From positions 1 through 7,636 of the forward strand of contig JAKMCZ010000259.1 in assembly GCA_022428185.1 (NCBI GenBank): DNA of 7,636 nucleotides. The letters run 5' to 3'. Shown piece after piece: positions 1-6,236 of the stretch. Under the pieces are notes generated by a model that was given only the letters and a program-made list of their open reading frames with translations, was not told where the DNA came from and did not search any database. Every line of letters starts with the position of its first letter. Within the stretch, counting starts at the first letter, position 1. The stretch comes from Alphaproteobacteria bacterium (GTDB lineage: Bacteria; Pseudomonadota; Alphaproteobacteria; RS24). A program made the translations under genes and the position numbers.

Positions 1-1
1 T

Positions 2-463
2 TTAAGCAGAGCCCTCCGCCAGCGCCGCCTCGGCTTTTTTGCGCGCCTGACCGGCTTGTTGGTCGGTCACATGAATCAGCCCGGCAACACGGCGCATCAA
101 ATTGGCCTCATAATCATCAACCACGCCGTCGGCCAAAACGATTTGCCATAACAGCTCGACCAGCATGATTTTATGCGCTTCACCGAAATGGCTATTGATG
201 CGATTGGTGAATTGAAACAAATCGCTGGCTTCTTCGGCGGCGTGGCGCGCCTCGTCAATCAGCATGGCAGCGGCTTGGTCATCAAGTCCGAAATGCGGCC
301 CGACCAAGCGTTCGAGCAGCTTTGTCTCATGGGCGTCCATCTGCCCGTCAATTTGCGCGGCGCGCACGAGAAGTGCGGCGGCGGCAATATGCAGCGCATC
401 AGATTGCGGTGCGGCGGTCTCAGCCACCGGTTCGGTAAACATTGATTTCATTTTATCTAACAT
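2..463 (-). CDS. TerB-family protein (COG4103-like), function unknown
   Basis: This is a 153-residue, mostly helical acidic protein with no signal peptide or membrane segment, so probably cytoplasmic. Two related acidic helix-loop stretches are visible: AQIDGQMDAHE at about residues 36-46 and VLADGVVDDYE at about 109-119. Each is followed by a helix (KLLERLV; ANLMRRVAGLIHV). This doubled (A)DG-x2-D-x2-E pattern is what marks the TerB/TerB-like fold, in which acidic residues can bind metal. Full length fits the stand-alone family found in many Proteobacteria, for which no biochemical role is established; tellurite resistance should not be assumed from the name, and no other ter gene is present. 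It lies 75 bases downstream of the S4 gene on the same strand, so it may be the last gene of that unit. I see no convincing Shine-Dalgarno before the ATG at 463, nor a clear promoter in the gap. The family call is fairly secure; the function is not. Confidence 0.82.
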   Translation of the reverse strand: MLDKMKSMFTEPVAETAAPQSDALHIAAAALLVRAAQIDGQMDAHETKLLERLVGPHFGLDDQAAAMLIDEARHAAEEASDLFQFTNRINSHFGEAHKIMLVELLWQIVLADGVVDDYEANLMRRVAGLIHVTDQQAGQARKKAEAALAEGSA

Positions 464-538
464 GGCGTTTGTCTAACCGCTCATTTTCGACTGCGCAATA
501 GCGTTTTGGTCGCAGTTGCATTTTCAATGTTGTTGCGC

Positions 539-943
539 TCAGCCATCAATCTCGCCTTTGCCGGTAAAGGCGCTTTCGGCGCGGCGGTGTTTTTTGGTCG
601 GTCGCCCACTGCCGGCATCACGAAAGGCAGCAGAATCGACTAATTTTTCGGCCTTTCTCTTAGGCTGTGGCGGGTCGCGGTCGAGATATAGCGCCTGCGC
701 TTCGACCGCCGGACCGCGCCGTGTGCTCAGCGCCACCACTTCGATAACCCGCACATGCTGATTGAGCGGAAAGGTCAGCACATCGCCAATGCGCAGCTTG
801 GCTGCGGCGCGCAACTGTTTTTGCCCGTTAATACGAATATTACCCGCCGCCGCCAGCCGCGTAGCCAATGTTCGGGTTTTGAAAAACCGCGCATGCCAAA
901 GCCATTTATCGGCCCGCATGCTTGCCTCAATCGGCTCAGCCAT
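539..943 (-). CDS. S4-domain RNA-binding protein, Hsp15-like
   Basis: The product is a 134-residue basic protein. The S4 domain occupies about residues 9-70, opening with MRADKWLWHARFFKTRTLA and continuing through AGNIRINGQ, the usual helix-turn-strand surface that grips structured RNA. The second half is lysine/arginine rich and contains GRPTKKHRR (about 113-121), a C-terminal motif common in bacterial Hsp15-type proteins. In E. coli, Hsp15 binds 50S subunits carrying nascent chains after heat stress; the same role here is inference. The gene starts 6 bases after the helicase stop codon, which suggests translational coupling and a shared transcript. Two starts are possible: the ATG at 943, used here, and an in-frame ATG at residue 9 (codon 917-919) with a better-spaced GAGG 5 bases upstream. 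The second start would still leave the S4 domain intact. Confidence 0.9.
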   Translation of the reverse strand: MAEPIEASMRADKWLWHARFFKTRTLATRLAAAGNIRINGQKQLRAAAKLRIGDVLTFPLNQHVRVIEVVALSTRRGPAVEAQALYLDRDPPQPKRKAEKLVDSAAFRDAGSGRPTKKHRRAESAFTGKGEIDG

Positions 944-949
944 TCGGCT

Positions 950-3820
950 TTACGCCTCGTCCTGTTTGTTGGCGCGCTCTTGCAGTTGCTTCAACACGGC
1001 AAAAGGCGATGTCGGGTCAGCCGGTTTGCGATGCGTGCGCGGCGATGATTTTTTTGTCGATGAGCGGTTGGTCTTTTTGCCGGCTGATTTCGCCGCATTT
1101 CTATTTGAGCTCTTATCTGACGTGCGATTTTGCGCCCGTCCTTTACCGCCTCTCGCTTTGCCGGCCTTTCCGGCTTGCGCATTGCGGGGGGCAGGGCGCC
1201 AAATGATTTTAACTTTGGCCTGTTCTTCTTCTTCTGACGTATCCGGCGTTTTTGTGATTTCTTCTTCAGCTACTTCCGCTTCAGTTTCGGCATCGGGTTT
1301 TTCTTCCGGCTGTTCTTCGGTCGGTGAAGCAGCACTGCCATTGGTCGTTTTCTCGGCAGGCGCAACTTCATGCGGTTGATAGCCGAGGGCGGTCAAAATA
1401 TCAGCCAGCTCCTCTGCGCCGCAGCCCATAATGGACATCATTGCCTCATTGGCTTCAAAGCCATCGCGGTTTTCGGTCAAAAGCGGGCGAATAATATCGG
1501 CCAGACGTTCCAGCATATCAAAGCGAATGACACGGGCACGACAGGTATAAAATCCGGCCGCGCGATAAAACCAAGCGGGCAATTTTTCAGGCGCGCTGGA
1601 GGTCAATCCGGCACTTGGCAGCAAAGCTAATGTTTCACCGATTGGGCGCGGTTTCTGATCGCGTAAAACGCGTTGGGCATTGTCTTCAACCAAGCTCAAC
1701 AGCGCCAGCCATTTGGCGGCTGCGGGTTTCAACAGGGCCGGCATAAAGACATGATAAAAGCCAAACCGAACGCCGCATTGTCGAAGCGTGGCGCGCAAAT
1801 CTTGGTCAAGCTTGCCAAGCAAATCAGCAATATCACGGCGCGCCAAAACACCTTTATGTTCCAAAAGCTGAAAGGCGAGGCCGCGTGCCAGTCCGGTCAA
1901 TTCAGCATTTTGCAGGCCTTTAAGCGCTTCTAGATTTTGGCTCAACTGAAAGCGCAACCAGTCGGTCAGTCGCGTTTGCGCTTGGCTACGTATCTCGCCG
2001 GTCAGTGTTTCATCGGCCACAAGTAAGGCCTGCGGGGCGAGATAGGCAAGCTTATCGCCTTCTTGAGCGCTGCTGATTTGAACATGACCAATAACCGCTT
2101 TGTCGCCGCCATTATCCCAGACAATCTCACCCTGGTCGGAGAGCGAAAGCGCGTTATCAGCAGCCAGAGAAATAGCTTGGGCGCGCATGCGCAGCGCTTC
2201 GCCAACCGCTTTTTCAACCGCCGCGCGCGCCGTGCCGCCGGGGGCTGCTTTCAAACGCGGGTCGCGCTCGACATGCAAGCCCTTCAAACGGCCCATATAT
2301 TCTCCGGCAATCAGAATATCGCCATTGGCTTCAATCTCCGCCACAACTTCCTCTTTCCCAACAAGTCGACGCATTAATGCCGAGGTTTTGCGGTCGACAA
2401 ACTGACCAATTAATTTCATATGCAGCGCGTCAGACAAACGCTCTTCAACCTTGCGGCTTGCATCTTGCCAATGCTGCGTGTCGGCCAGCCAGTCATTGCG
2501 TTGGGCAATATAAGTCCAAGTGCGAATATGCGCCAGCCTTGTCGACAGTGTATCCAAATCACCTTCTGCCACGTCGCAACGCTCAATGCGGTCTGCCATC
2601 CAGCTCTCAGGAATATGCCCCTCACCATCTGAAACAAAGCCGAACACGTCACCGATAAGCGCACTGTGTTCGCCCATTGTGGTTTTTCGAAAATCGGGAA
2701 TTTGCGCCACCTGCCAAAATAAGCGCACGCGCATTTCATCAGACAATCGGTCAAGGGTTGCCGGGTCGCGGCTCAACATTTTGGCGGCCTGCATATCATC
2801 GGCGATCGGCGCACGCATCAACCCGGGGCGCGGCGCAGATTTTTCAAGGCTCAGCAGCAAAGCCTCGAGCGATGTGAAATCAAGGTTGGGGTTGCGCCAA
2901 TAAAGTCCTTTCACCGGTTCGAACTCATGCATTTCAATTTGTTCAATCAAGGGCTCTTCAAAAGGCGGTAGATCGGCAGTGACACCGAAACTGCCATCGC
3001 TTTGGTGGCGACCGGCGCGACCGGCAATCTGTGCCAATTCGGCGGCACTTAATTCGCGGTGGCGACGCCCGTCAAATTTGCGCGTTTGGGCAAAAGCGAC
3101 ATGGTCGACATCCATATTCAGTCCCATGCCGATGGCATCGGTGGCGACCAGGAAATCAACCTCGCCGGATTGATACATGGCGACTTGGGCATTGCGCGTG
3201 CGCGGGGACAGCCCGCCCATCACCACCGCCGCGCCGCCGCGTTGCTGGCGAATAATCTCGGCAATGGCATAGACATTATCGGCTGAAAAAGCGGCGATTG
3301 CGCTGCGTCGAGGCAGACGCGATAATTTATGCGCCCCGCCCCAGCTAAGGCTTGAAAAGCGTGCGCGGGTTTCAATTGTCGGCGCGTCCAATAATTGCTG
3401 CAAAATCGGCGCCATGGTCGCCGCGCCCAATAAAATGGTCTCGGCCGTGCCACGCGCATGCAAAATCCGGTCGGTAAACACATGGCCGCGTTCTTCATCG
3501 GTCGCCAATTGACATTCATCAATAGCAACAAATTCGACCTCGCGGCTTATCGGCATCGCCTCAGTGGTGCAGATAAAGTAGCGCGCTTTGGGCGGCAGAA
3601 TTTTCTCCTCACCGGTAATCAGCGCAATATCGGCCTTATGCACGCGCCCAAAATCGCCGCGCAAGCAACGGTCATAGGTTTCGCGCGCCAACAGCCGAAG
3701 CGGTAGGCCAATCATGCCGCTTTGATGCGCCAATAGGCGCTCCATAGCGAGATGGGTTTTGCCGGTATTGGTCGGCCCTAAAACAACGCGCAATTGTGGT
3801 GAAAAACCGCTTATAGACAT
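950..3820 (-). CDS. SUV3-like superfamily 2 RNA helicase with low-complexity C-terminal tail
   Basis: This is an ATP-dependent helicase of the SUV3/Ski2-like type found in Alphaproteobacteria, 956 residues from the chosen start. The motor is complete: Walker A GPTNTGKT (15-22), motif Ia-like LRLLARET (about 41-48), ITGEEK (68-73), motif II DECQ (101-104), motif III GAATM (132-136), motif V VATDAIGMGLN (225-235) and motif VI QIAGRAGR (264-271). Mitochondrial SUV3 works with an exoribonuclease in RNA turnover; the bacterial substrate is not settled. A long helical region follows, then an acidic stretch (about 833-867), KVKIIWRPAPR, a Lys/Arg/Ser/Gly-rich tail and a terminal DPTSPFAVLKQL segment (about 935-946). 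The frame stays open to an ATG at 3919, but the extra 33 residues are Arg-rich, cover the intergenic GANTC sites and add nothing family-like. The ATG at 3820 gives the usual short lead to Walker A and has GGTGAG just upstream, though only 3 bases away. The S4 gene follows 6 bases later. Confidence 0.92.
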   Translation of the reverse strand: MSISGFSPQLRVVLGPTNTGKTHLAMERLLAHQSGMIGLPLRLLARETYDRCLRGDFGRVHKADIALITGEEKILPPKARYFICTTEAMPISREVEFVAIDECQLATDEERGHVFTDRILHARGTAETILLGAATMAPILQQLLDAPTIETRARFSSLSWGGAHKLSRLPRRSAIAAFSADNVYAIAEIIRQQRGGAAVVMGGLSPRTRNAQVAMYQSGEVDFLVATDAIGMGLNMDVDHVAFAQTRKFDGRRHRELSAAELAQIAGRAGRHQSDGSFGVTADLPPFEEPLIEQIEMHEFEPVKGLYWRNPNLDFTSLEALLLSLEKSAPRPGLMRAPIADDMQAAKMLSRDPATLDRLSDEMRVRLFWQVAQIPDFRKTTMGEHSALIGDVFGFVSDGEGHIPESWMADRIERCDVAEGDLDTLSTRLAHIRTWTYIAQRNDWLADTQHWQDASRKVEERLSDALHMKLIGQFVDRKTSALMRRLVGKEEVVAEIEANGDILIAGEYMGRLKGLHVERDPRLKAAPGGTARAAVEKAVGEALRMRAQAISLAADNALSLSDQGEIVWDNGGDKAVIGHVQISSAQEGDKLAYLAPQALLVADETLTGEIRSQAQTRLTDWLRFQLSQNLEALKGLQNAELTGLARGLAFQLLEHKGVLARRDIADLLGKLDQDLRATLRQCGVRFGFYHVFMPALLKPAAAKWLALLSLVEDNAQRVLRDQKPRPIGETLALLPSAGLTSSAPEKLPAWFYRAAGFYTCRARVIRFDMLERLADIIRPLLTENRDGFEANEAMMSIMGCGAEELADILTALGYQPHEVAPAEKTTNGSAASPTEEQPEEKPDAETEAEVAEEEITKTPDTSEEEEQAKVKIIWRPAPRNAQAGKAGKARGGKGRAQNRTSDKSSNRNAAKSAGKKTNRSSTKKSSPRTHRKPADPTSPFAVLKQLQERANKQDEA

Positions 3821-3886
3821 GCGCTCACCATGACCAAGCATGTGCGCTTTTGCAAGCATTGGTGCGGATTTGCGACGATTTGCCGA

Positions 3887-3905
3887 TTCGATTCGCCGAA
3901 TCGAA
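3887..3905. repeat. Perfect 9-1-9 inverted repeat
   Basis: TTCGATTCG and CGAATCGAA are exact reverse complements separated by a single C. With essentially no loop, this reads better as a two-fold symmetric binding site for a dimeric protein than as an RNA hairpin. Each arm contains one GANTC site (3890-3894 and 3898-3902), and a further GATTC (3885-3889) overlaps the left arm, so methylation could alter binding. The protein that would bind is unknown. Confidence 0.6.
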
Positions 3906-3936
3906 CAAAATCGACTCAAAAAAGCCGTTTAATCAT

Positions 3937-3951
3937 GAACAGTTAGAGAAC
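3937..3951. promoter_or_regulatory. Candidate LexA (SOS) box, GAAC-N7-GAAC
   Basis: GAAC at 3937-3940 and GAAC at 3948-3951 are separated by exactly seven bases (AGTTAGA). On the other strand this is GTTC-N7-GTTC, the direct-repeat core described for LexA in Alphaproteobacteria. It lies between divergent genes, where an operator would be expected. Eight fixed bases would rarely occur by chance in a region this short, but I cannot score flanking preference, and no matched promoter was found. It could control the helicase, the dehydrogenase, or neither. Confidence 0.4.
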
Positions 3952-4097
3952 GAAGCATGTCCGAATCAATTACATAGTGGCAGTGCCGCTTCTGTTCACG
4001 CCTATATGTTGTGGGTGCGCATATTGTCTCCGGTGCGGCTTATGGCTTGCCAAAGAACGCCCGCTTAGCCATGATACGCCCTCAAAAGCAGGGTTTT

Positions 4098-4104
4098 GGG
4101 AGAG
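4098..4104 (+). promoter_or_regulatory. Ribosome binding site setting the dehydrogenase start
   Basis: GGGAGAG sits 6 bases before the ATG at 4111. It overlaps a possible in-frame TTG start at 4096, which itself has no Shine-Dalgarno. This selects the ATG, giving a protein that begins MDFAIPDDIR. Confidence 0.8.
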
Positions 4105-4110
4105 TTTTCA

Positions 4111-5397
4111 ATGGATTTTGCAATACCGGATGATATCCGCACTTATTTGGCGGCGCTTGACGATTTCATCGAAAAGGAAATCGTGCCGCTGCAAATGCAA
4201 GACGATAATGAGCGTTTTTTCGACCATCGGCGCGAACATGCGCGAACCGATTGGGACAATCAGGGTTTGCCGCGCCCGGAATGGGAAGAATTATTGCGCG
4301 AAATGCGCCGCCGTGCCGACAAGGCTGGGCATTTGCGCTTTGGTCTGCCGAAAGAATATGGCGGGGCCGATGGCTCGAATTTGGCAATGGCGTGTATTCG
4401 CGAGCATTTGGCGCATAAAGGTTTGGGTCTGCATAATGATTTGCAAAATGAAAGTTCGATTGTCGGTAATTTTCCCCAAGTGCTGATGTTTCGCGATTTC
4501 AGTTCGCAAGATCAAGCCGATGAGTTCATTAACGGCATGTTGGCGGGAACGCATCGCATTTGTTTTGGCCTGACTGAGCCCGAGCACGGCTCTGATGCGA
4601 CTTGGATGGAAACCAAAGGGGTGCGCGAAACCCGCGACGGTGTCGATGGGTGGTTGCTGAATGGCGAGAAAATGTGGACCACGGGCATGCATGTGGCGAG
4701 CCATGTCATGTTGTTTGCGCGCACATCGGGAGATGATGGCGCGGCGCGAGGCATTACCTGCTTTCTGGTTCCGGCTGATGACCCGGGCGTCAAAATCGAA
4801 GAATATATGTGGACGTTTAATATGCCGACCGACCATCCGCGCGTCTCGTTCACCGATATTTGGGTGCCCGATAGCGCTATTTTCGGCGAGCCGGAAAACG
4901 GGCTGGCATTGGCGCAGCACTTTGTCCATGAAAATCGAATTCGCCAAGCGGCCAGCGGTGTCGGTGCGGCTCAATATTGCGTCGACCAATCGGTGGCTTA
5001 TGCCAAATCGCGCGCACCATTCGGCAAACCGCTATCGACCAATCAGGCGATACAGTTTCCGCTCACCGAATTGCATACTGAGTGCGAAATGATACGCAAT
5101 TTGGTCTATAAAACGGCCGCGCAAATGGACGAGATGTCAAAGCCCGAAGTGGCGATTTATCTGTCGGATAAAGTGTCAATGTGCAATTACCGCGCCAATC
5201 GTCTGGTTTGCGAGGCGGCTGACCGCGCCATTCAAGTGCATGGCGGCATCGGTTATTCGCGCCATATGCCGTTTGAACATATTTATCGCCATCACCGTCG
5301 CTATCGCATCACTGAGGGGTCGGAAGAAATTCAAATCCGCAAAGTGGCGGCGCATTTATTCGGTTTCATCGATCCGAGCCGAAAGAAAAAGGCGTAA
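4111..5397 (+). CDS. Acyl-CoA dehydrogenase family protein
   Basis: This 428-residue soluble flavoenzyme should oxidise an acyl-CoA at the alpha-beta bond using FAD and pass electrons to electron-transfer flavoprotein. Visible in order are an N-terminal helical domain (about 1-145) with GLPKEYGG; the flavin/substrate signature FGLTEPEHGSDAT (152-164) opening the beta domain; WLLNGEKMWTTG (181-192); RAPFGKPLSTNQAIQFPLTE (301-320); and AIQVHGGIGYSRHMPFE (373-389) with ITEGSEEIQIRK (400-411). Glu402 in TEGS aligns with the catalytic base of medium-chain dehydrogenases (the Glu of the usual EGT motif). Length and the charged N-terminal section resemble the longer ACAD11/FadE-like branch rather than short-chain enzymes. 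Chain-length specificity cannot be read from sequence. A thioesterase gene follows after 3 bases, so the two are almost certainly co-transcribed. Confidence 0.93.
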   Translation: MDFAIPDDIRTYLAALDDFIEKEIVPLQMQDDNERFFDHRREHARTDWDNQGLPRPEWEELLREMRRRADKAGHLRFGLPKEYGGADGSNLAMACIREHLAHKGLGLHNDLQNESSIVGNFPQVLMFRDFSSQDQADEFINGMLAGTHRICFGLTEPEHGSDATWMETKGVRETRDGVDGWLLNGEKMWTTGMHVASHVMLFARTSGDDGAARGITCFLVPADDPGVKIEEYMWTFNMPTDHPRVSFTDIWVPDSAIFGEPENGLALAQHFVHENRIRQAASGVGAAQYCVDQSVAYAKSRAPFGKPLSTNQAIQFPLTELHTECEMIRNLVYKTAAQMDEMSKPEVAIYLSDKVSMCNYRANRLVCEAADRAIQVHGGIGYSRHMPFEHIYRHHRRYRITEGSEEIQIRKVAAHLFGFIDPSRKKKA

Positions 5398-5400
5398 TTC

Positions 5401-5856
5401 ATGGCCGCACCTGAAGGCTGGGCACCGCTCGATTTCGGCGGTAAATTTGATCATCTCGACACGCATTTTATGGCGCATGTCGGGCCGGTATATATGCGCG
5501 GCGGTGACGGCGCGCGCCAGCTTGGTTTTAAAGTGATGCCGTATATGTGTAATCCGGCAGGGATTTGTCACGGCGGCATGCTGATGTCGGTGATGGATGT
5601 TGGCCTTGCTTTTGTTTTGCACAATGAAATGGGACGCCATGTATTCACCCCCTCGGTCAGTTTTAATTTTGATTTTGTTGCGCCCGGTCAATTGGGCGAT
5701 TTTTTAATTTGCGAAGGCGACTGCACGCGACTGACCAAAAGCACCGGTTTTGTAACGGGTCGACTGGTCGGCAAGGACGGGCCGGTGATTACCGGTAGCG
5801 GGATTATGAAAATAACCGATATCGTACTTGATACGGAAAGCGGCAAAAGCGCTTGA
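5401..5856 (+). CDS. PaaI-type hotdog thioesterase
   Basis: This 151-residue single-domain hotdog-fold protein should hydrolyse an acyl-CoA to the free acid and CoA. The core motif is NPAGICHGGMLMSVMDVGLA (51-70). HGG at 57-59 and Asp66 on the following long helix are the expected active-site elements of the PaaI/4-hydroxybenzoyl-CoA thioesterase-like group. The strand pattern continues as TPSVSFNFDFVAPGQLGD (83-100) and ends in a typical GSGIMKI strand (132-138). No signal or membrane segment is present. The ATG lies 3 bases after the dehydrogenase stop with AAGG about 8 bases upstream, so the two are likely coupled. A partner role, such as clearing CoA esters made or rejected by the dehydrogenase, is inference. 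The stop codon overlaps the predicted rpmB promoter. Confidence 0.9.
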   Translation: MAAPEGWAPLDFGGKFDHLDTHFMAHVGPVYMRGGDGARQLGFKVMPYMCNPAGICHGGMLMSVMDVGLAFVLHNEMGRHVFTPSVSFNFDFVAPGQLGDFLICEGDCTRLTKSTGFVTGRLVGKDGPVITGSGIMKITDIVLDTESGKSA

Positions 5857-5880
5857 CGGGCTTTCAGCCTTTTTCTATAT
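5852..5880 (+). promoter_or_regulatory. Sigma-70 promoter for rpmB
   Basis: CTTGAC (5852-5857) and CTATAT (5875-5880) are separated by exactly 17 bases, matching the alphaproteobacterial housekeeping consensus CTTGAC-N17-CTATAT at every position. The -35 box overlaps the last sense codon and the TGA stop of the thioesterase gene. Transcription should start near 5887-5890, giving an rpmB leader of about 65 bases. This agrees with the need for strong, independent expression of a ribosomal protein gene. Confidence 0.75.
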
Positions 5881-5887
5881 CAACCCC

Positions 5888-5954
5888 TGAGACGCGGCGT
5901 TTGCCGCGCTTTTTCATGAAGCTGCAAGCGGCAGCCAGAAACGGAGAGTGACCC
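5888..5954 (+). promoter_or_regulatory. rpmB 5' leader with possible alternative folds
   Basis: After the terminator-like hairpin, a second short hairpin GCTGC-AAGCG-GCAGC (5921-5935) ends 7 bases before the Shine-Dalgarno GGAGAG (5943-5948), which is 6 bases from the ATG. TGCCGC (5902-5907), part of the first hairpin, could instead pair with GCGGCA (5928-5933), breaking both hairpins. Such mutually exclusive pairing is typical of attenuators, but the stems are only 5-6 pairs. I do not recognise a named leader family here. Confidence 0.35.
5893..5914 (+). terminator. Terminator-like hairpin in the rpmB leader
   Basis: CGCGGC (5893-5898) pairs perfectly with GCCGCG (5903-5908) around a GTTT loop, followed by C and five T residues. 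This is the form of an intrinsic terminator and would stop read-through from the dehydrogenase-thioesterase operon. However, it lies downstream of the predicted rpmB promoter and only a few bases from its start point, so for rpmB transcripts it would be a 5'-terminal hairpin or attenuator. The structure is clear; which job it does is not. Confidence 0.55.
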
Positions 5955-6236
5955 ATGTCACGTGTATGCGAACTGACCGGCAAAACGGTAATGAGCGGCA
6001 ATAATGTAAGCCATGCGATGAACAGAACGCGGCGTCGTTTTTTGCCCAATCTGCAGCAGGTCAGCCTGCCCAGCGAAATTTTGGGTCGCGCTTTGCGGTT
6101 CCGCATCTCAGCCAATGCGTTGCGCTCGGTCGAGCATAGAGGTGGCATTGATGCGTTTTTGCTGAAAGCTAAAGACGCTCAGCTCTCATCAAAAGCACTG
6201 AAGCTGAAAAAGCTGATTGCCGCCAAACAGGCTTAA
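5955..6236 (+). CDS. rpmB: 50S ribosomal protein L28
   Basis: L28 is a structural protein of the large ribosomal subunit. This 93-residue basic protein starts MSRVCELTGKTVMSGNNVSHA and continues with NRTRRRFLPNLQ (about 23-34), LGRALRFRIS (about 43-52) and LRSVEHRGGIDAFLL (about 56-70), all highly typical of alphaproteobacterial L28. The length is normal for that group, which is longer at the C terminus than E. coli L28. It keeps a single Cys at residue 5 and lacks the paired CxxC motifs of zinc-binding L28 forms. The ATG at 5955 has GGAGAG 6 bases upstream. It has its own promoter and leader, and cobT ends convergently 21 bases downstream with no obvious terminator between them. Confidence 0.97.
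   Translation: MSRVCELTGKTVMSGNNVSHAMNRTRRRFLPNLQQVSLPSEILGRALRFRISANALRSVEHRGGIDAFLLKAKDAQLSSKALKLKKLIAAKQA

Larger units (their letters stand above)
3885..3967. promoter_or_regulatory. Cluster of five GANTC (CcrM-type) sites
   Basis: GANTC occurs at 3885 (GATTC), 3890 (GATTC), 3898 (GAATC), 3913 (GACTC) and 3963 (GAATC). Reading the rest of the window by eye I found only four more, at 73, 633, 6625 and 7376. In many Alphaproteobacteria GANTC is methylated on adenine by the cell-cycle methyltransferase CcrM, and some promoters carrying it respond to methylation through GcrA. The clustering is seen directly; a regulatory role here is inference. Either the helicase or the dehydrogenase promoter could be the target. 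Confidence 0.55.
3821..4110. other. Divergent intergenic control region between helicase and acyl-CoA dehydrogenase
   Basis: These 290 bases separate two divergently transcribed genes, so promoters for both should lie here. They contain a cluster of GANTC sites, a 19-base perfect inverted repeat and a GAAC-N7-GAAC direct repeat, each listed separately. I found no good match to a sigma-70 promoter (TTGAC-N17-CTATAT type) in either direction. CTATAT occurs at 4002-4007 but lacks a matching -35 element. No tRNA, sigma-54 element or convincing coding sequence is present; open frames crossing the region are short or run on as out-of-frame shadows of the dehydrogenase gene. The stretch from about 3980 to 4090 holds nothing I can name. 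Confidence 0.7.

Noticed and set aside
490..516. Inverted repeat ACTGCG...CGCAGT between the S4 and TerB genes
   Set aside because: Six-base arms with a 15-base loop and no adjacent T-run; not strong enough to call a terminator or operator.
3821..3919. 33-residue N-terminal extension of the helicase to the ATG at 3919
   Set aside because: The Arg-rich peptide has no family match I recognise, overlaps the GANTC cluster and palindrome, and the ATG at 3820 gives the normal short lead to Walker A.
3957..3977. Micro-ORF MSESIT just after the candidate LexA box
   Set aside because: Six codons with no good ribosome site and no regulatory peptide pattern; short ORFs of this size are expected by chance.
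3978..3994. Possible sigma-54 element (TGGCA...) upstream of the dehydrogenase
   Set aside because: The GG and GC pairs do not have the required 10-base spacing.
4096..4098. TTG as the dehydrogenase start
   Set aside because: It overlaps the Shine-Dalgarno that serves the ATG at 4111 and has no ribosome site of its own.
3977..4486. 169-codon plus-strand frame across the start of the dehydrogenase gene
   Set aside because: Mostly overlaps the dehydrogenase in another frame, with a composition typical of a shadow frame and no recognisable domain.
5859..5874. GGCT-TTC-AGCC hairpin followed by T residues after the thioesterase stop
   Set aside because: The stem has only four pairs, and the same bases form the spacer of the strong rpmB promoter; the hairpin at 5893 is a better terminator.
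5864..6148. Minus-strand 94-codon frame opposite rpmB
   Set aside because: Lies antisense to a confidently identified ribosomal protein gene and its leader; no domain visible.
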